42,522 nt of DNA from an uncultured Pelagibacteraceae bacterium (GCA_902604795.1 CACKZV010000009.1:1-42522); one strand, 5' to 3'; shown: positions 24,856 through 33,844, counted from the stretch's first letter. The notes: a model not told the origin generated them from the sequence alone. A program made the numbers and translations.

Positions 24856-26442
24856 TTAATTATTTAAAATTGCCTCTGAACCTTTTTCAGCAATCATTAG
24901 TGTAGGAGCATTTAGATTTGCACTTGGAATTTCAGGTATCACTGATGCATCAATTACTCTTAAATTTCCAATCCCATTTACTTTCAAATCCTGGTCTACT
25001 ACTGCCATACCATCAACTCCCATTTTGCATGTTCCACAAGGATGATAAGCAGTATCTGCTTTAGATCTAACATATTCATTTAATTCATCATCTGACTGTG
25101 CATCAAAACCTGGCCCAACTTCATCACCAGCATGCTCTGCTAAAGCTGGCTGTGATAGAATTTTTCTTGCAACATGAATACATTCTCTTGTTTGTTTAAG
25201 ATCTTCTTCTTCTTTTAAATAGTTAAATAATATTTTAGGATAATCATACGGGTCTGAGGAATTAAGTGTTATTTCACCTCTACTTTTTGGATGATTTGGA
25301 CTTGCATGTAATTGGTAACCATGTGAGTCAGGATCTTCTAGGCCATGATTTATCACAAATGATGGAAAAAAATGAAATTGAATGTTAGCAACTTTTCTTT
25401 CTGGCGATGATTTTGCAAAACCACCAGCCTCCAAAAATGATTTTGAGCAAGGTCCAGATTTAAACATAAACCATTGCATACCTGCTAAAATTTTAGGTAT
25501 TAATTTTGTATATGTGTAAAGTGTATTAGGAGTTTTACATTTCTGCTGTATGTAAGTTTCAAGATGATCTTGTAAATTTTTTCCAACCCCCTTTGAGTGA
25601 TGAATAACTTTAATACCATTATCTCTAAGATGAGTTTCGTCACCTATACCAGATAACATTAATAATTGTGGAGAATTTATAGATCCTCCACTCAAAACTA
25701 CTTCTTTATTTGCATAAATCTTTTCAACTTTGTTATTTATTTTTACTTGAAGACCAACTGCTTTTTTTCCTTCAAATAGTATCTTTTCAACAAATGAGTT
25801 TTTTAAAATATTTAAATTTTTTCTATTTTTAACAGGGTTTAAATAATACTTGGCAACTCCAGCTCTCTCACCTTGATGCATTGTTGTATCAAACATACCA
25901 AAACCCTCTTGTTCTTCACCATTCATATCTATATTTGTTTTGTGACCTGCTTCAGCTGCAGCATCAATAAATGCTTTAAATAGTGGATTTGAATTTTTAG
26001 ATAAATTTATCGGAAGTGGACCCAATGATCCTCTGTATTGATTTTCACCTTCAGACCAAGTTTCAATCTTCTTAAAATAAGGAAGAACTTTATCATAGGA
26101 CCAATCATCCAAACCAAAGTTTTCCCATCTTGTATAGTCATCTCTATTTCCTCTTACAAAGACCATTCCATTATGAGATGAGCATCCTCCAATCATCTTT
26201 CCTCTTGGGCAAAAAACACGTCTATTGTTCAAATATGGCTCAGGTTCTGAATAATATTTCCAATTATATTTGGGATCATGCATCGTATATAGAAGAGCTA
26301 ATGGCATTTTAACCTTCCAAATATCACTAGATCCACCTGCCTCAAAAATGGCTACAGAATTGTTAGGATTCTCAGATAGCCTATTTGCTACTACACATCC
26401 AGCTGAACCGGCACCAACTATGAGATAATCGAAAGCTTGCAT
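24856..26442 (-). CDS. GMC oxidoreductase, BetA-like (choline dehydrogenase type)
   Basis: A 528-residue FAD enzyme resembling E. coli BetA along its whole length, slightly shorter than BetA (about 556) because of a shorter C-terminus. The FAD Rossmann motif is VGAGSAGCVVANRL (from residue 9), followed by YNWKYYSEPEPYLNNRR, the GMC signature PRGKMIGGCSSHNGM, the GVGKNLQDHLE motif, and the active-site TAYHPCGTCKMG with its histidine and a C-terminal asparagine in NLNAPT. BetA oxidises choline to betaine aldehyde at the membrane. Choline fits the betaine-rich neighbourhood, but GMC paralogues accept other alcohols and no betB or betI lies beside it, so the substrate remains open. It abuts the TauD gene with no gap. 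Confidence 0.85.
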   Translation of the reverse strand: MQAFDYLIVGAGSAGCVVANRLSENPNNSVAIFEAGGSSDIWKVKMPLALLYTMHDPKYNWKYYSEPEPYLNNRRVFCPRGKMIGGCSSHNGMVFVRGNRDDYTRWENFGLDDWSYDKVLPYFKKIETWSEGENQYRGSLGPLPINLSKNSNPLFKAFIDAAAEAGHKTNIDMNGEEQEGFGMFDTTMHQGERAGVAKYYLNPVKNRKNLNILKNSFVEKILFEGKKAVGLQVKINNKVEKIYANKEVVLSGGSINSPQLLMLSGIGDETHLRDNGIKVIHHSKGVGKNLQDHLETYIQQKCKTPNTLYTYTKLIPKILAGMQWFMFKSGPCSKSFLEAGGFAKSSPERKVANIQFHFFPSFVINHGLEDPDSHGYQLHASPNHPKSRGEITLNSSDPYDYPKILFNYLKEEEDLKQTRECIHVARKILSQPALAEHAGDEVGPGFDAQSDDELNEYVRSKADTAYHPCGTCKMGVDGMAVVDQDLKVNGIGNLRVIDASVIPEIPSANLNAPTLMIAEKGSEAILNN

Positions 26443-27270
26443 TTAATTTGGATTATCGCCCTCTACTGCAATCCTGTCCATAACTCTTTCATGGCCCAAT
26501 CCTCTGCCAGGAAAAAAATCAGTCAGACCTTGGTGAAGGGTGCTTCTATTGTCCCAAATTGCTACAGCATTTTCAGTCCATTTAAACCTGCATGTAAAAT
26601 CAAGTCTTTCTTGATGTAAAAATATTTCATTTAAAATATCTGAACTTTCATTTTCATCTAAATCTAAAATTCTTTTTGTATACATTGAATTTACATACAA
26701 AATTTTTTTTCCTGTTTCAGGATGAGTTCTAACTACTGGATGGGAATTTGAATATTCATCTAGATTACCATTCCCTTCCATTTCCTTATATGCTTCAACA
26801 AATGCTGCCGCACCTAAAGAACTATGAATGGCTTTTTTGTCCTTAACCTTATCTTTAATTTCATCACTTAATGTATCGTAAGCAATTTCCATATTAGAAA
26901 ACATTGTATCTCCACCAACTGGAGGAACTTTAATTGATCTTAATATAATTACTTTTGTTGGTTTTGGATTATAACTTACGTCAGTATGCCAAGTTTCACC
27001 CCATTGTCTTTTTTCTTCTGGAGCTTTAATTATTCTTAGTATTTCAGGATAATCTTTTCTTCCTTTAACATAAATATGTCTTTCTAATGGACCAAAATGT
27101 TTTGCTAAATTTATCTGTTCTTCCGATGTAATATCTTGATCTCTAAAGAATAAAGCCTTGTGTTCTAATAATAAATTATTTATTTTTTTCCAATTTGCTA
27201 AAGAACTATCTTTTAAATCTATGCCTTTTACTTCTGCTCCTAATGCACCTGAAACTAATTTTATTTCCAT
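26443..27270 (-). CDS. TauD/TfdA family Fe(II)/2-oxoglutarate dioxygenase
   Basis: A 275-residue dioxygenase of TauD type. The N-terminus GALGAEVKGIDL is the classical start of the family, the iron site is WHTDVSY (His95, Asp97) with distal His246 in DNRSTLHQG, and a 2-oxoglutarate-binding Arg is in the GHERVMDRI segment. Family members hydroxylate sulfonates, phenoxyacids and other small acids. Gene order, between a thioesterase and a GMC oxidoreductase with gaps of zero to three bases, argues for a catabolic role linked to quaternary amines or related acids, but this substrate is inference. Confidence 0.9.
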   Translation of the reverse strand: MEIKLVSGALGAEVKGIDLKDSSLANWKKINNLLLEHKALFFRDQDITSEEQINLAKHFGPLERHIYVKGRKDYPEILRIIKAPEEKRQWGETWHTDVSYNPKPTKVIILRSIKVPPVGGDTMFSNMEIAYDTLSDEIKDKVKDKKAIHSSLGAAAFVEAYKEMEGNGNLDEYSNSHPVVRTHPETGKKILYVNSMYTKRILDLDENESSDILNEIFLHQERLDFTCRFKWTENAVAIWDNRSTLHQGLTDFFPGRGLGHERVMDRIAVEGDNPN

Positions 27271-27273
27271 AAT

Positions 27274-27741
27274 CTATTTTTTTAATCTACCAGATAATTC
27301 TAAGTTTTCAGACTTAAAACTTGATTTATTTTCATTAATAAATTCACCCATTATTTTTAGCTTATCTTCCTCAAATTCTGTGACCTTTCTTTTCCCCAAG
27401 TCAATATAAAGGGATAAACTTTCCATTGTAGCAGCAAGAGTTTTAGTTTCTTTTTCATACATCTCACATTTTAAATGTAATCTTTTATTATCATGGTCAA
27501 AATGAGTGCAATATACCTCTACTTCTTGATTTTCTTTAACCTCATTATTGTAAGTAGTTCTAGTTTCAACAACCATAGTACTTCTCAGATTTGATTTTGC
27601 ATTTTCACCACCCATTTGAAATTTATTAAGCATCGTTTCCCACGCTTGATCAAAGATTAAGATATAATAAGCCATATTCATATGTTCATTATAATCTGTC
27701 CACTCTTTGATAATTTTTCTTGTGGCAAGATGAAACGACAT
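27274..27741 (-). CDS. cdhB: Hot-dog thioesterase, betainyl-CoA thioesterase-like
   Basis: A 155-residue hot-dog fold protein. The motif WTDYNEHMNMAYYILIFDQAWE (key residues Asp16 and His20) is the 4-hydroxybenzoyl-CoA-thioesterase motif in the form I remember from betainyl-CoA thioesterase of carnitine breakdown, which releases glycine betaine and CoA. In other bacteria this domain is encoded beside, or fused to, L-carnitine dehydrogenase. Here the dehydrogenase and the DUF849 enzyme lie 1.6 kb away on the opposite strand behind a shared divergent promoter region, which supports the assignment. A thioesterase for another acyl-CoA made by the adjacent CitE-like lyase is the alternative. Confidence 0.72.
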   Translation of the reverse strand: MSFHLATRKIIKEWTDYNEHMNMAYYILIFDQAWETMLNKFQMGGENAKSNLRSTMVVETRTTYNNEVKENQEVEVYCTHFDHDNKRLHLKCEMYEKETKTLAATMESLSLYIDLGKRKVTEFEEDKLKIMGEFINENKSSFKSENLELSGRLKK

Positions 27742-27743
27742 TT

Positions 27744-28604
27744 TTAACCCTTATTAATTTTTTCAGCTATTAGTATTTTTCTTTTCATTTCTCTTAGAAC
27801 GGGTTTTTCAATTAGCTTACCATCTATAACTACTAAACCTGTATTTGAGTTATTAAATTCTTCTAATATTTTTTTTGCCTTAGTAATTTCATCTTTTGGT
27901 GGTGTAAATACCTCATTTAAAATTTGAATTTGTTTGGGATGAATTGAGCCTTTTCCAGTAAATCCTAGATTTCTTACTTGTTCAGCCTCTTTTCTCATTC
28001 CATCCATGTTTTCTAGATCTAAATAAGGCACATCTATAACGTCTACACCGACACTTGCACCTGCATGAACCAACTTTGATCTTGCGTGAACTAGATTTTC
28101 CCATTTATTTTCAACTCTAAGCTCTGCAGCCATATCAACACCACCAAAGTATAAAGCTACTATTCTCTTGCTAGCATGAGCAATATTATAAATATTTTCT
28201 AAAGCTTCATTTGTTTCCATAATAACATGAAGATCGGTATCTAAATTACAGTCTGTTAGTAGATCGTCTATAAATGTTATTTCATCTGGTGTTTTAACTT
28301 TTGGTAACATAATAGCCTTTAGATTTACTTTACTTGAGATAAAAGCTTCTAGATCTAAAAGACCAAATTTAGTTCTTTGATTATTAAACCTTACAACTAA
28401 TTCTACATCATTTTTAACTTCGAGTGTTTTAAGAGCTTCTATAGTATTTTTTCGTGCTTGTTCTTTGTCATTTATTGCTATCCCATCTTCTAATTCAATA
28501 CAAACCATATCAGCCCCTGATGCAATCGCTTTCGGAAACATTTCAGGGTGAAGCCCTGGTGTAAATATAAAACTTCTTCTTACTTTTAATTTATCTAAGT
28601 CCAT
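27744..28604 (-). CDS. CitE/HpcH-HpaI family CoA-ester lyase
   Basis: A 286-residue TIM-barrel enzyme of the citrate lyase beta/malyl-CoA lyase family. Motifs include RRSFIFTPGLHPEMFPKA at the N-terminus, VCIELEDGIA with the substrate- and metal-contacting Glu-Asp, LHVIMETNEAL with a second metal Glu, the YFGGVDMAAEL segment, and GKGSIHPKQI near residue 220. Such enzymes cleave or form a C-C bond in beta-hydroxyacyl-CoA thioesters (malyl-CoA, citramalyl-CoA). The exact substrate cannot be read. It lies one base after the class II aldolase and two before the thioesterase, so the three act together. Confidence 0.88.
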   Translation of the reverse strand: MDLDKLKVRRSFIFTPGLHPEMFPKAIASGADMVCIELEDGIAINDKEQARKNTIEALKTLEVKNDVELVVRFNNQRTKFGLLDLEAFISSKVNLKAIMLPKVKTPDEITFIDDLLTDCNLDTDLHVIMETNEALENIYNIAHASKRIVALYFGGVDMAAELRVENKWENLVHARSKLVHAGASVGVDVIDVPYLDLENMDGMRKEAEQVRNLGFTGKGSIHPKQIQILNEVFTPPKDEITKAKKILEEFNNSNTGLVVIDGKLIEKPVLREMKRKILIAEKINKG

Positions 28605-28605
28605 C

Positions 28606-29331
28606 TTAATTTTTATAATCTGGCTCTTCTTTATCTAAAATTATCCTAATTTGAGATAAAAATAAATTTGCAAAATCTGTGGGAAAATTTTCATGCTCCT
28701 CTGCAGTTTTTTCTGCAATTTCATGGCTTACAACATTAAGTTCCTGGTTTGTTGATAAAGCTGTAAGATACGTCTCTGCTGCTCTCTCAAAATAATAAAG
28801 AGAGTTAAAACCTTCAGCCACAGTTCTTCCCGTGGTTAAAATTCCATGATTTGCAAGCAACATGTGTTGTTTGTTTCCTAAAGCATTTGCCATTTTTATT
28901 GCTTCTTCCTCCAGTCCTAGACCTCCAAATTCTTTGAATGCAGATACTCTATTGTAAAACATCATTGTATTTTGATCGATAGGTTTCATAACAGGATCTT
29001 TTAGAGTAGAGAGGGCAGTTGCAAATTTTGAGTGAACATGAAAAATGCATCTTGCATGTGGTGCTTTTTCATGTATCACGCTATGTATATATAGAGCTGT
29101 TGGATCAATTATGTCTGGTTTATTCTTTAGTTCTTCCTTATTTTCTTTTGTTACCAAGATTAAATCACTTGCCTTCATATTACTAAAATGAATGCCTGCC
29201 TTATTTACATAAAAATCAGATGAGTTAGGGACGCATGCACTAAAATGGTTTGCAACACCCTCGTGCATATTTAGTCTTGCTGTCCATCTAAAAGTAGCAG
29301 CTAATTCTTTCTGTAATTCAGATATTTCCAT
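28606..29331 (-). CDS. Class II aldolase/adducin family protein
   Basis: A 241-residue zinc aldolase-like protein. The N-terminal ATFRWTARLNMHEGVANHFSA helix-loop is characteristic; zinc ligands are the two histidines in CIFHVHSKFATAL and the His in LLANHGILTTGRTV. The family contains fuculose- and ribulose-phosphate aldolases and epimerases, but the members of this length without the sugar-phosphate motif context often have unknown substrates. It is the first gene of the minus-strand operon, starting 35 bases from the divergent DUF849 gene, and has no visible Shine-Dalgarno. Confidence 0.88.
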   Translation of the reverse strand: MEISELQKELAATFRWTARLNMHEGVANHFSACVPNSSDFYVNKAGIHFSNMKASDLILVTKENKEELKNKPDIIDPTALYIHSVIHEKAPHARCIFHVHSKFATALSTLKDPVMKPIDQNTMMFYNRVSAFKEFGGLGLEEEAIKMANALGNKQHMLLANHGILTTGRTVAEGFNSLYYFERAAETYLTALSTNQELNVVSHEIAEKTAEEHENFPTDFANLFLSQIRIILDKEEPDYKN

Positions 29332-29366
29332 TTATATGATTTTAAAATATAGTTGAAAAATAAATT
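29332..29366. promoter_or_regulatory. Compact divergent promoter region between aldolase and DUF849 operons
   Basis: Only 35 bases separate two divergent starts. Overlapping -10-like boxes are TATAGT (29348-29353, plus strand) and TATATT (29346-29351, minus strand). Both would give leaders of under ten bases, and neither gene has a Shine-Dalgarno sequence. The two operons would be controlled together. Confidence 0.35.
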
Positions 29367-30254
29367 ATGAACAATAACGTTTTTATCTCATGCGCAGTTA
29401 CTGGATCTGGAGATACCGCAAGCAAACATCCTGATTTACCAAAAACTCCAGAGCAAATAGCTAAATCCGCAATAGAAGCAGCAAAGGCAGGTGCTGCAAT
29501 TGCTCATATTCATGTAAGAGAAGAAGACGGAACGCCAAGCAGAAGACTAGAATTATATAAAGAAGTAGTAGATAGAATTAGGTCAAGTGAAACAGATATT
29601 ATTTTAAATTTAACAACTGGGATGGGTGGAGATTTAGACATTGGTCAAGGTAAAAATCCTCTAGAATTCGGTCCAATGACCGATATGGCAAATGTAATGG
29701 AAAGAATAGCTAATGCAGAACAATTTTTACCTGAAATTTGTACTTTAGATGCCGGTACATTAAATTTTGGAGATGGATCAGTTATTACAGTTAATACACC
29801 AAATGATTTAAGAAAGGCTGCAAAAAAATTACAAGAGATTAAAGTTAAGCCAGAAATAGAGGCATTTGATTTAGGAAATATGTGGTTTGGATCGCAATTG
29901 TACAAAGAAGGCTTACTTGATGATCCACCAATGTTTCAAATGTGTTTAGGTATTCCTTGGGGAGCTCCCGCTACCCCATTAGCAATGCAAGCCATGAAAG
30001 ACATAATGCCTAAAGAAGGAGTGTGGTCAGGTTTTGCAATTTCAAAAAACGAAATGCCATTTGTAGCTCAAACAGTTGTAATGGGAGGAAACCCAAGAGT
30101 AGGTTTGGAGGATAACTTATATTTATCAAAGGGCAAACTAGCAACAAATGCTCAATTAGTAGAGAAAGCAATAAGGATAGTTACAGATCTTGGAGCATCA
30201 ATAATGACAGCAGAGGAAACTAGGACAAAACTTAAGCTTGTTAAACACAAGTAA
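29367..30254 (+). CDS. cdhC: DUF849/BKACE family 3-dehydrocarnitine cleavage enzyme (CdhC-like)
   Basis: A 295-residue beta-keto acid cleavage enzyme, usual length for the family. Members condense a beta-keto acid with acetyl-CoA and split it to acetoacetate and a new CoA ester; the carnitine branch turns 3-dehydrocarnitine into betainyl-CoA. Zinc ligands are His47 and His49 (AHIHVRE) and Glu248 (VGLEDN), with LNLTTGMGGD and EAFDLGNMWFG as family motifs. Next to it, in a one-base TAATG overlap, is the L-carnitine dehydrogenase, and a betainyl-CoA thioesterase-like gene lies across the divergent promoter. That triad is what fixes 3-dehydrocarnitine as the likely substrate. Confidence 0.87.
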   Translation: MNNNVFISCAVTGSGDTASKHPDLPKTPEQIAKSAIEAAKAGAAIAHIHVREEDGTPSRRLELYKEVVDRIRSSETDIILNLTTGMGGDLDIGQGKNPLEFGPMTDMANVMERIANAEQFLPEICTLDAGTLNFGDGSVITVNTPNDLRKAAKKLQEIKVKPEIEAFDLGNMWFGSQLYKEGLLDDPPMFQMCLGIPWGAPATPLAMQAMKDIMPKEGVWSGFAISKNEMPFVAQTVVMGGNPRVGLEDNLYLSKGKLATNAQLVEKAIRIVTDLGASIMTAEETRTKLKLVKHK

Positions 30255-31198
30255 TGTTAAAAATTAAAAAAGTTGCTGTAGTTGGAACAGGTGTAATCGG
30301 AATAGGGTGGATTATAAGATTTTTAGCTCATAATAAAATCGTTTATGCTTACGACAAAAATCTTAAGCAAAAAAAAATTTTGATTAACGAAATAAAAAGA
30401 GCACTTCCATATGTAAAAAAACTTTTTAACAAAAAAAAAATAAATTTAAATAATTTAAAATTTTATCTATCTTTAGAAGAAGCAGTTAAAGATGCTGATT
30501 TTATTCAAGAATGTGCACCAGAAAATTATAATTTAAAAACTGTTTTAATGAGGGAAATTTCTAAAAGTTGCAAAAAAAATGTTTTAATTTCATCAAGTTC
30601 TTCAGGATTGTTGCCATCAAAGATTTTTTCAAAATGTAAAAATATTCAGAGAGGTATTATTGGCCATCCATTCAATCCTGTATATTTGTTACCTTTGGTA
30701 GAAATAGTTCCTGGTAAAAAAACTAGTGAGAAATCTTTAAAAGTTGCGAATAAATTTTATAAGTCAATTTCAATGAATCCGATAGTTCTAAAAAAAGAAT
30801 TACCTGGTTATTTATCTGATAGACTTCAAGAAGCCTTATGGAGAGAGGCGTTACATATTATTAATAATGGATATGCTACAACTGAGGATTTAGATAGAGC
30901 CATAGAGGATGGTCCCGGTTTAAGATATTCTTTAATGGGAACATTTTTAACCTTCCATTTAGCGGGTGGAAAGGCTGGGATGAAGCATATGTTAGAACAG
31001 TTTGGGCCAGCATTAAAACTTCCATGGACCAAGCTTAAAGCGCCAAAATTATCAAAAAAACTCTCAGAAAGGTTGATTTCAGGTACCAAAAAACAATCTA
31101 GAGGAAAATCAATTAATCAACTGTCAAATATAAGAGACGAGTATTTAGTCAATTTACAACTATTTAGAAAAAAATATGAAAATAAAATTAGAAAATAG
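30254..31198 (+). CDS. cdhA: L-carnitine 3-dehydrogenase (3-hydroxyacyl-CoA dehydrogenase family)
   Basis: A 314-residue NAD-dependent enzyme. The Rossmann motif GTGVIGIGW is at residues 11-19, the catalytic His138 is in IIGHPFNPVYLLPLVE, and the C-terminal domain has SDRLQEALWREALHIINNG and LMGTFLTFHLAGGKAGM. These last segments match L-carnitine dehydrogenases as I remember them rather than fatty-acid oxidation enzymes, which act on CoA esters. It oxidises L-carnitine to 3-dehydrocarnitine. In several rhizobia the enzyme carries a C-terminal thioesterase domain; here it stops without one, and the separate thioesterase gene is at 27274-27741. Translation is coupled to cdhC through TAATG. Confidence 0.87.
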   Translation: MLKIKKVAVVGTGVIGIGWIIRFLAHNKIVYAYDKNLKQKKILINEIKRALPYVKKLFNKKKINLNNLKFYLSLEEAVKDADFIQECAPENYNLKTVLMREISKSCKKNVLISSSSSGLLPSKIFSKCKNIQRGIIGHPFNPVYLLPLVEIVPGKKTSEKSLKVANKFYKSISMNPIVLKKELPGYLSDRLQEALWREALHIINNGYATTEDLDRAIEDGPGLRYSLMGTFLTFHLAGGKAGMKHMLEQFGPALKLPWTKLKAPKLSKKLSERLISGTKKQSRGKSINQLSNIRDEYLVNLQLFRKKYENKIRK

Positions 31199-31234
31199 AT
31201 ATCTTAAGAAAAATTAAAATGGTAAATTAAACAT

Positions 31235-32269
31235 ATGGACTTTAACCACTTCTTAACTAGCTACATGCCGGATACAAATGTTGGTTCAAAACAACATTTT
31301 AAAAATATGTTGGAAGAATGTGTTGTTGCAGAGAAACTTGGTTATGCAACAGTATCAATTCCTGAACATCATTTAATAAATTTACTTATGATGCCATCAC
31401 CTTTGCAGATGGCTGTAAAAATTGCATCTATCACAAAAAATATTAAAATAACAACTGGAATAGTTGTTTTGCCTCTTCACGATATGAGAACATATGCTGG
31501 TGACGTCGCAACCGCAGATATTTTAACTGATGGCAGATTAATTTTAGGCGTTGGAAGAGGTGCTTTTGCTTGGGAGATGCAAAGATTAGGAACTCCCATA
31601 GAAAAATCAAAAGAAAAATTTATAGAGTCGCTCGAGGTATTACAATTATTGTTAAAAAACAAAGAGGTTTCATATAAAGGTAAATTCTATGATTTTGAAC
31701 CAATCACTATTATGCCTCGACCAATAAGTAATCCTGTACAAATGATGATAGCTGCCATGAATTTAGAAAGTATTAAAGATGCAGCATCAAGGGGATTTCA
31801 TGTTCAATCAACAGTATTGTCAGGTACTAAAGATCTTTTATTAAGTAGAGTGAATGCGTTTAAAGAAGGTTGTACAAAGTTAGGGGAAGAGGGCAAACTG
31901 CTAAAACTTTCTATGCAACGTATGGCTTATTTAGCGAAAGATGAAAATGAAGCTAGAGAAAAAACAAAACTTGCTTACGAATATTACAAACGATTTGATA
32001 ATATGTTTACTGGTCCTGGTAAAGTAAATGAAGGAAATATTGAAGCTTTGCCTAGAAAACAAACTTTAGACGAATTAAAAGAAAATCTTTTGATCTGTCC
32101 TCTGAATGAGATGATTGATAAGTTAAGTGTCTATGCCGAGGCTGGAGTTGACGAAATTATTCTTAGTTCAAGTTTTGGTCAATCACAAAAAGATTTAATA
32201 GAGTCGATGCATAGAATTGGTGAAAATGTAATTCCATATTTTAAAAAATCAAACATTCAAGTAGCATAA
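31235..32269 (+). CDS. Luciferase-like (LLM class) flavin-dependent oxidoreductase
   Basis: A 344-residue TIM-barrel flavin monooxygenase-like protein. Motifs are SIPEHHLINLL near residue 41, ITTGIVVLPLHDMRTYAGDVATAD near 71-94, and LTDGRLILGVGRGAFAWEM, followed by the ESLEVLQLLLK helix. It differs clearly from the monooxygenase at 21632-22801, being shorter and lacking the basic insert before the barrel end. It follows the carnitine dehydrogenase by 36 bases and precedes an alpha/beta hydrolase by six bases. Cleavage of a C-N bond of a quaternary amine or its product is conceivable in this setting, but not shown. Confidence 0.88.
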   Translation: MDFNHFLTSYMPDTNVGSKQHFKNMLEECVVAEKLGYATVSIPEHHLINLLMMPSPLQMAVKIASITKNIKITTGIVVLPLHDMRTYAGDVATADILTDGRLILGVGRGAFAWEMQRLGTPIEKSKEKFIESLEVLQLLLKNKEVSYKGKFYDFEPITIMPRPISNPVQMMIAAMNLESIKDAASRGFHVQSTVLSGTKDLLLSRVNAFKEGCTKLGEEGKLLKLSMQRMAYLAKDENEAREKTKLAYEYYKRFDNMFTGPGKVNEGNIEALPRKQTLDELKENLLICPLNEMIDKLSVYAEAGVDEIILSSSFGQSQKDLIESMHRIGENVIPYFKKSNIQVA

Positions 32270-32275
32270 ATATCT

Positions 32276-33046
32276 ATGAGTATCATAGATTGTAATTTTT
32301 CAGTAACAGGATCAGGACCTGCAATTTTTTTTACCCATGGAGTAGGAGGAGCAGAGGATGCATGGAGGTTCATAGCTCCAAAACTCAAAGATAAGTTCAC
32401 AGTTGTAACTTATGATTTAAGAGGCCACGGAAAATCACCCGTAAGTAATAAAGATTTTAATCTAGATGATCTTGTTTTAGATCTTGAGAGAGTTAGAGAA
32501 AGAACAGGTATAGAAAAAGCCCATTTTATGGGGCATTCTTTAGGAGGTATGATTGCTCCTGCTTATGCAAGAAAATTTCCCGAAAGAGTAATTTCAGTAG
32601 GTTTATTATCCACGGTGGCAGGAAGATCGGAAGAAGATAAACAAAAAGTGTGGAATGTTATTTCTGATTTAAAAAATAAAGGTGTTGAACAAACTTTAAA
32701 AAATTTAACCACGAGGTGGTTTACAGATGACTTCATAGAAAAAAATCCTGATCTTGTATCAAGAAGATTAAATCAGGTTATAGATACTGATAAAGATGTT
32801 TTTATCAACGTATTTAAAATATATGCAGAAACTGAGATGATTTCATGGTTAAAAGAAATTAAGAAGCCATGTTTATTTATGACAGGAGAAAATGATGGAG
32901 GTTGTACACCTTCTCACAATGAAAGAATGTCAAATGAGATTGAAATTTCTAAATTGGTTATAATACCAAATGTAAAACACTCTTTTTTGATAGAGGCTCC
33001 TGAGCAAATAACAAATAACTTATTAGGATTTATTGAAAGTTTATAA
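32276..33046 (+). CDS. Alpha/beta hydrolase
   Basis: A 256-residue alpha/beta-hydrolase. The oxyanion loop is FFTHGVGGAEDAW, the nucleophile elbow is MGHSLGG with Ser88, and the catalytic His lies in VKHSFLIEAPEQ. It shares local segments RWFxxDFIEKNP and MTGExDxGxTP with the hydrolase at 18575-19348, so the two are probably paralogues. It follows the luciferase-like gene by six bases and is the last gene of the plus-strand operon, ending four bases from the convergent SDR gene. Substrate unknown. Confidence 0.88.
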   Translation: MSIIDCNFSVTGSGPAIFFTHGVGGAEDAWRFIAPKLKDKFTVVTYDLRGHGKSPVSNKDFNLDDLVLDLERVRERTGIEKAHFMGHSLGGMIAPAYARKFPERVISVGLLSTVAGRSEEDKQKVWNVISDLKNKGVEQTLKNLTTRWFTDDFIEKNPDLVSRRLNQVIDTDKDVFINVFKIYAETEMISWLKEIKKPCLFMTGENDGGCTPSHNERMSNEIEISKLVIIPNVKHSFLIEAPEQITNNLLGFIESL

Positions 33047-33050
33047 AAAC

Positions 33051-33836
33051 TTAATGCATTCTTAAAGTGTTTCCATCAACACCAACAACTTGTCCTGAAA
33101 TTCTAGAAGACTCATCTGAAATTAAATAGCAACACATATTCCCAATATCTTTTTCATAAACCCAAGTGTTTAGAGATGTCATAGAAACGAACTCACTTTC
33201 AACAGCTTTTTTAGAAATTTTTAAAAATTTTGCTTTATCTCTGATTACTCTACCCATCCTGTCTCCTTTTACAGTTCCAGGACAAATCGCATTAACTCTA
33301 ATTTTAAATTTTCCTAATTCCATTGCTAAGGTTTTTGTCATTCCCACAACTGCCCATTTACTTGCTGAATACGGAGATCTTAATGGAAAACCAAATATAC
33401 CTGCAGTAGAAGATAGATTAACTACAGAACCACCTTTATTTTTTTTTAACATTGGAATTGCTAATTTTGAAAAAATAAAATGACTAATTACATTTATTTT
33501 TAATGTTTGTTCCCAATCTTTTGTCTTAAGTTTTTCCATAGTTCCAGTTGGACCTGCTACTCCAACATTATTAATTAAAGCATCAATTTTTTGTGTTTTT
33601 TTTTTAATTTCTTTAAAAAAATTAGTCACATCGTTTTCATTTGAAGCATCACAATGAAAACTAAACAATCTTTTATTATTTAATGGATGTTTTTTTAATT
33701 TATTTATTGATTTTTGATCTATGTCACACAAAAATACTTTTGCACCTTTTTCAAGACACTCTTTTGCTGTCGCCCAACCAATTCCTGTAGCACCAGCAGA
33801 AATAATTATCTTTTTACTTTTAAAATTATATGACAT
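33051..33836 (-). CDS. Short-chain dehydrogenase/reductase (SDR)
   Basis: A 261-residue classical SDR. The cofactor motif reads SAGATGIGWATA, an AGATGIG form of the usual TGxxxGIG; INNVGVAG is the NNxG motif; catalysis uses the Ser in VNLSSTAG and the YSASK Tyr and Lys; and NAICPGTVKGDRM follows. It reduces or oxidises an alcohol or ketone with NAD(P). It is the third gene of an operon beginning with the ProV ATPase, eight bases after the oxygenase, so an oxygenase product may be its substrate. A dehydrogenase for a hydroxylated quaternary amine is one possibility, stated as inference. Confidence 0.9.
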   Translation of the reverse strand: MSYNFKSKKIIISAGATGIGWATAKECLEKGAKVFLCDIDQKSINKLKKHPLNNKRLFSFHCDASNENDVTNFFKEIKKKTQKIDALINNVGVAGPTGTMEKLKTKDWEQTLKINVISHFIFSKLAIPMLKKNKGGSVVNLSSTAGIFGFPLRSPYSASKWAVVGMTKTLAMELGKFKIRVNAICPGTVKGDRMGRVIRDKAKFLKISKKAVESEFVSMTSLNTWVYEKDIGNMCCYLISDESSRISGQVVGVDGNTLRMH

Positions 33837-33844
33837 TATTTTAT

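Noticed and set aside
33166..33483. A 105-codon plus-strand frame opposite the SDR gene
   Set aside because: Antisense to strongly conserved SDR motifs; open only because of AT-rich codon use.
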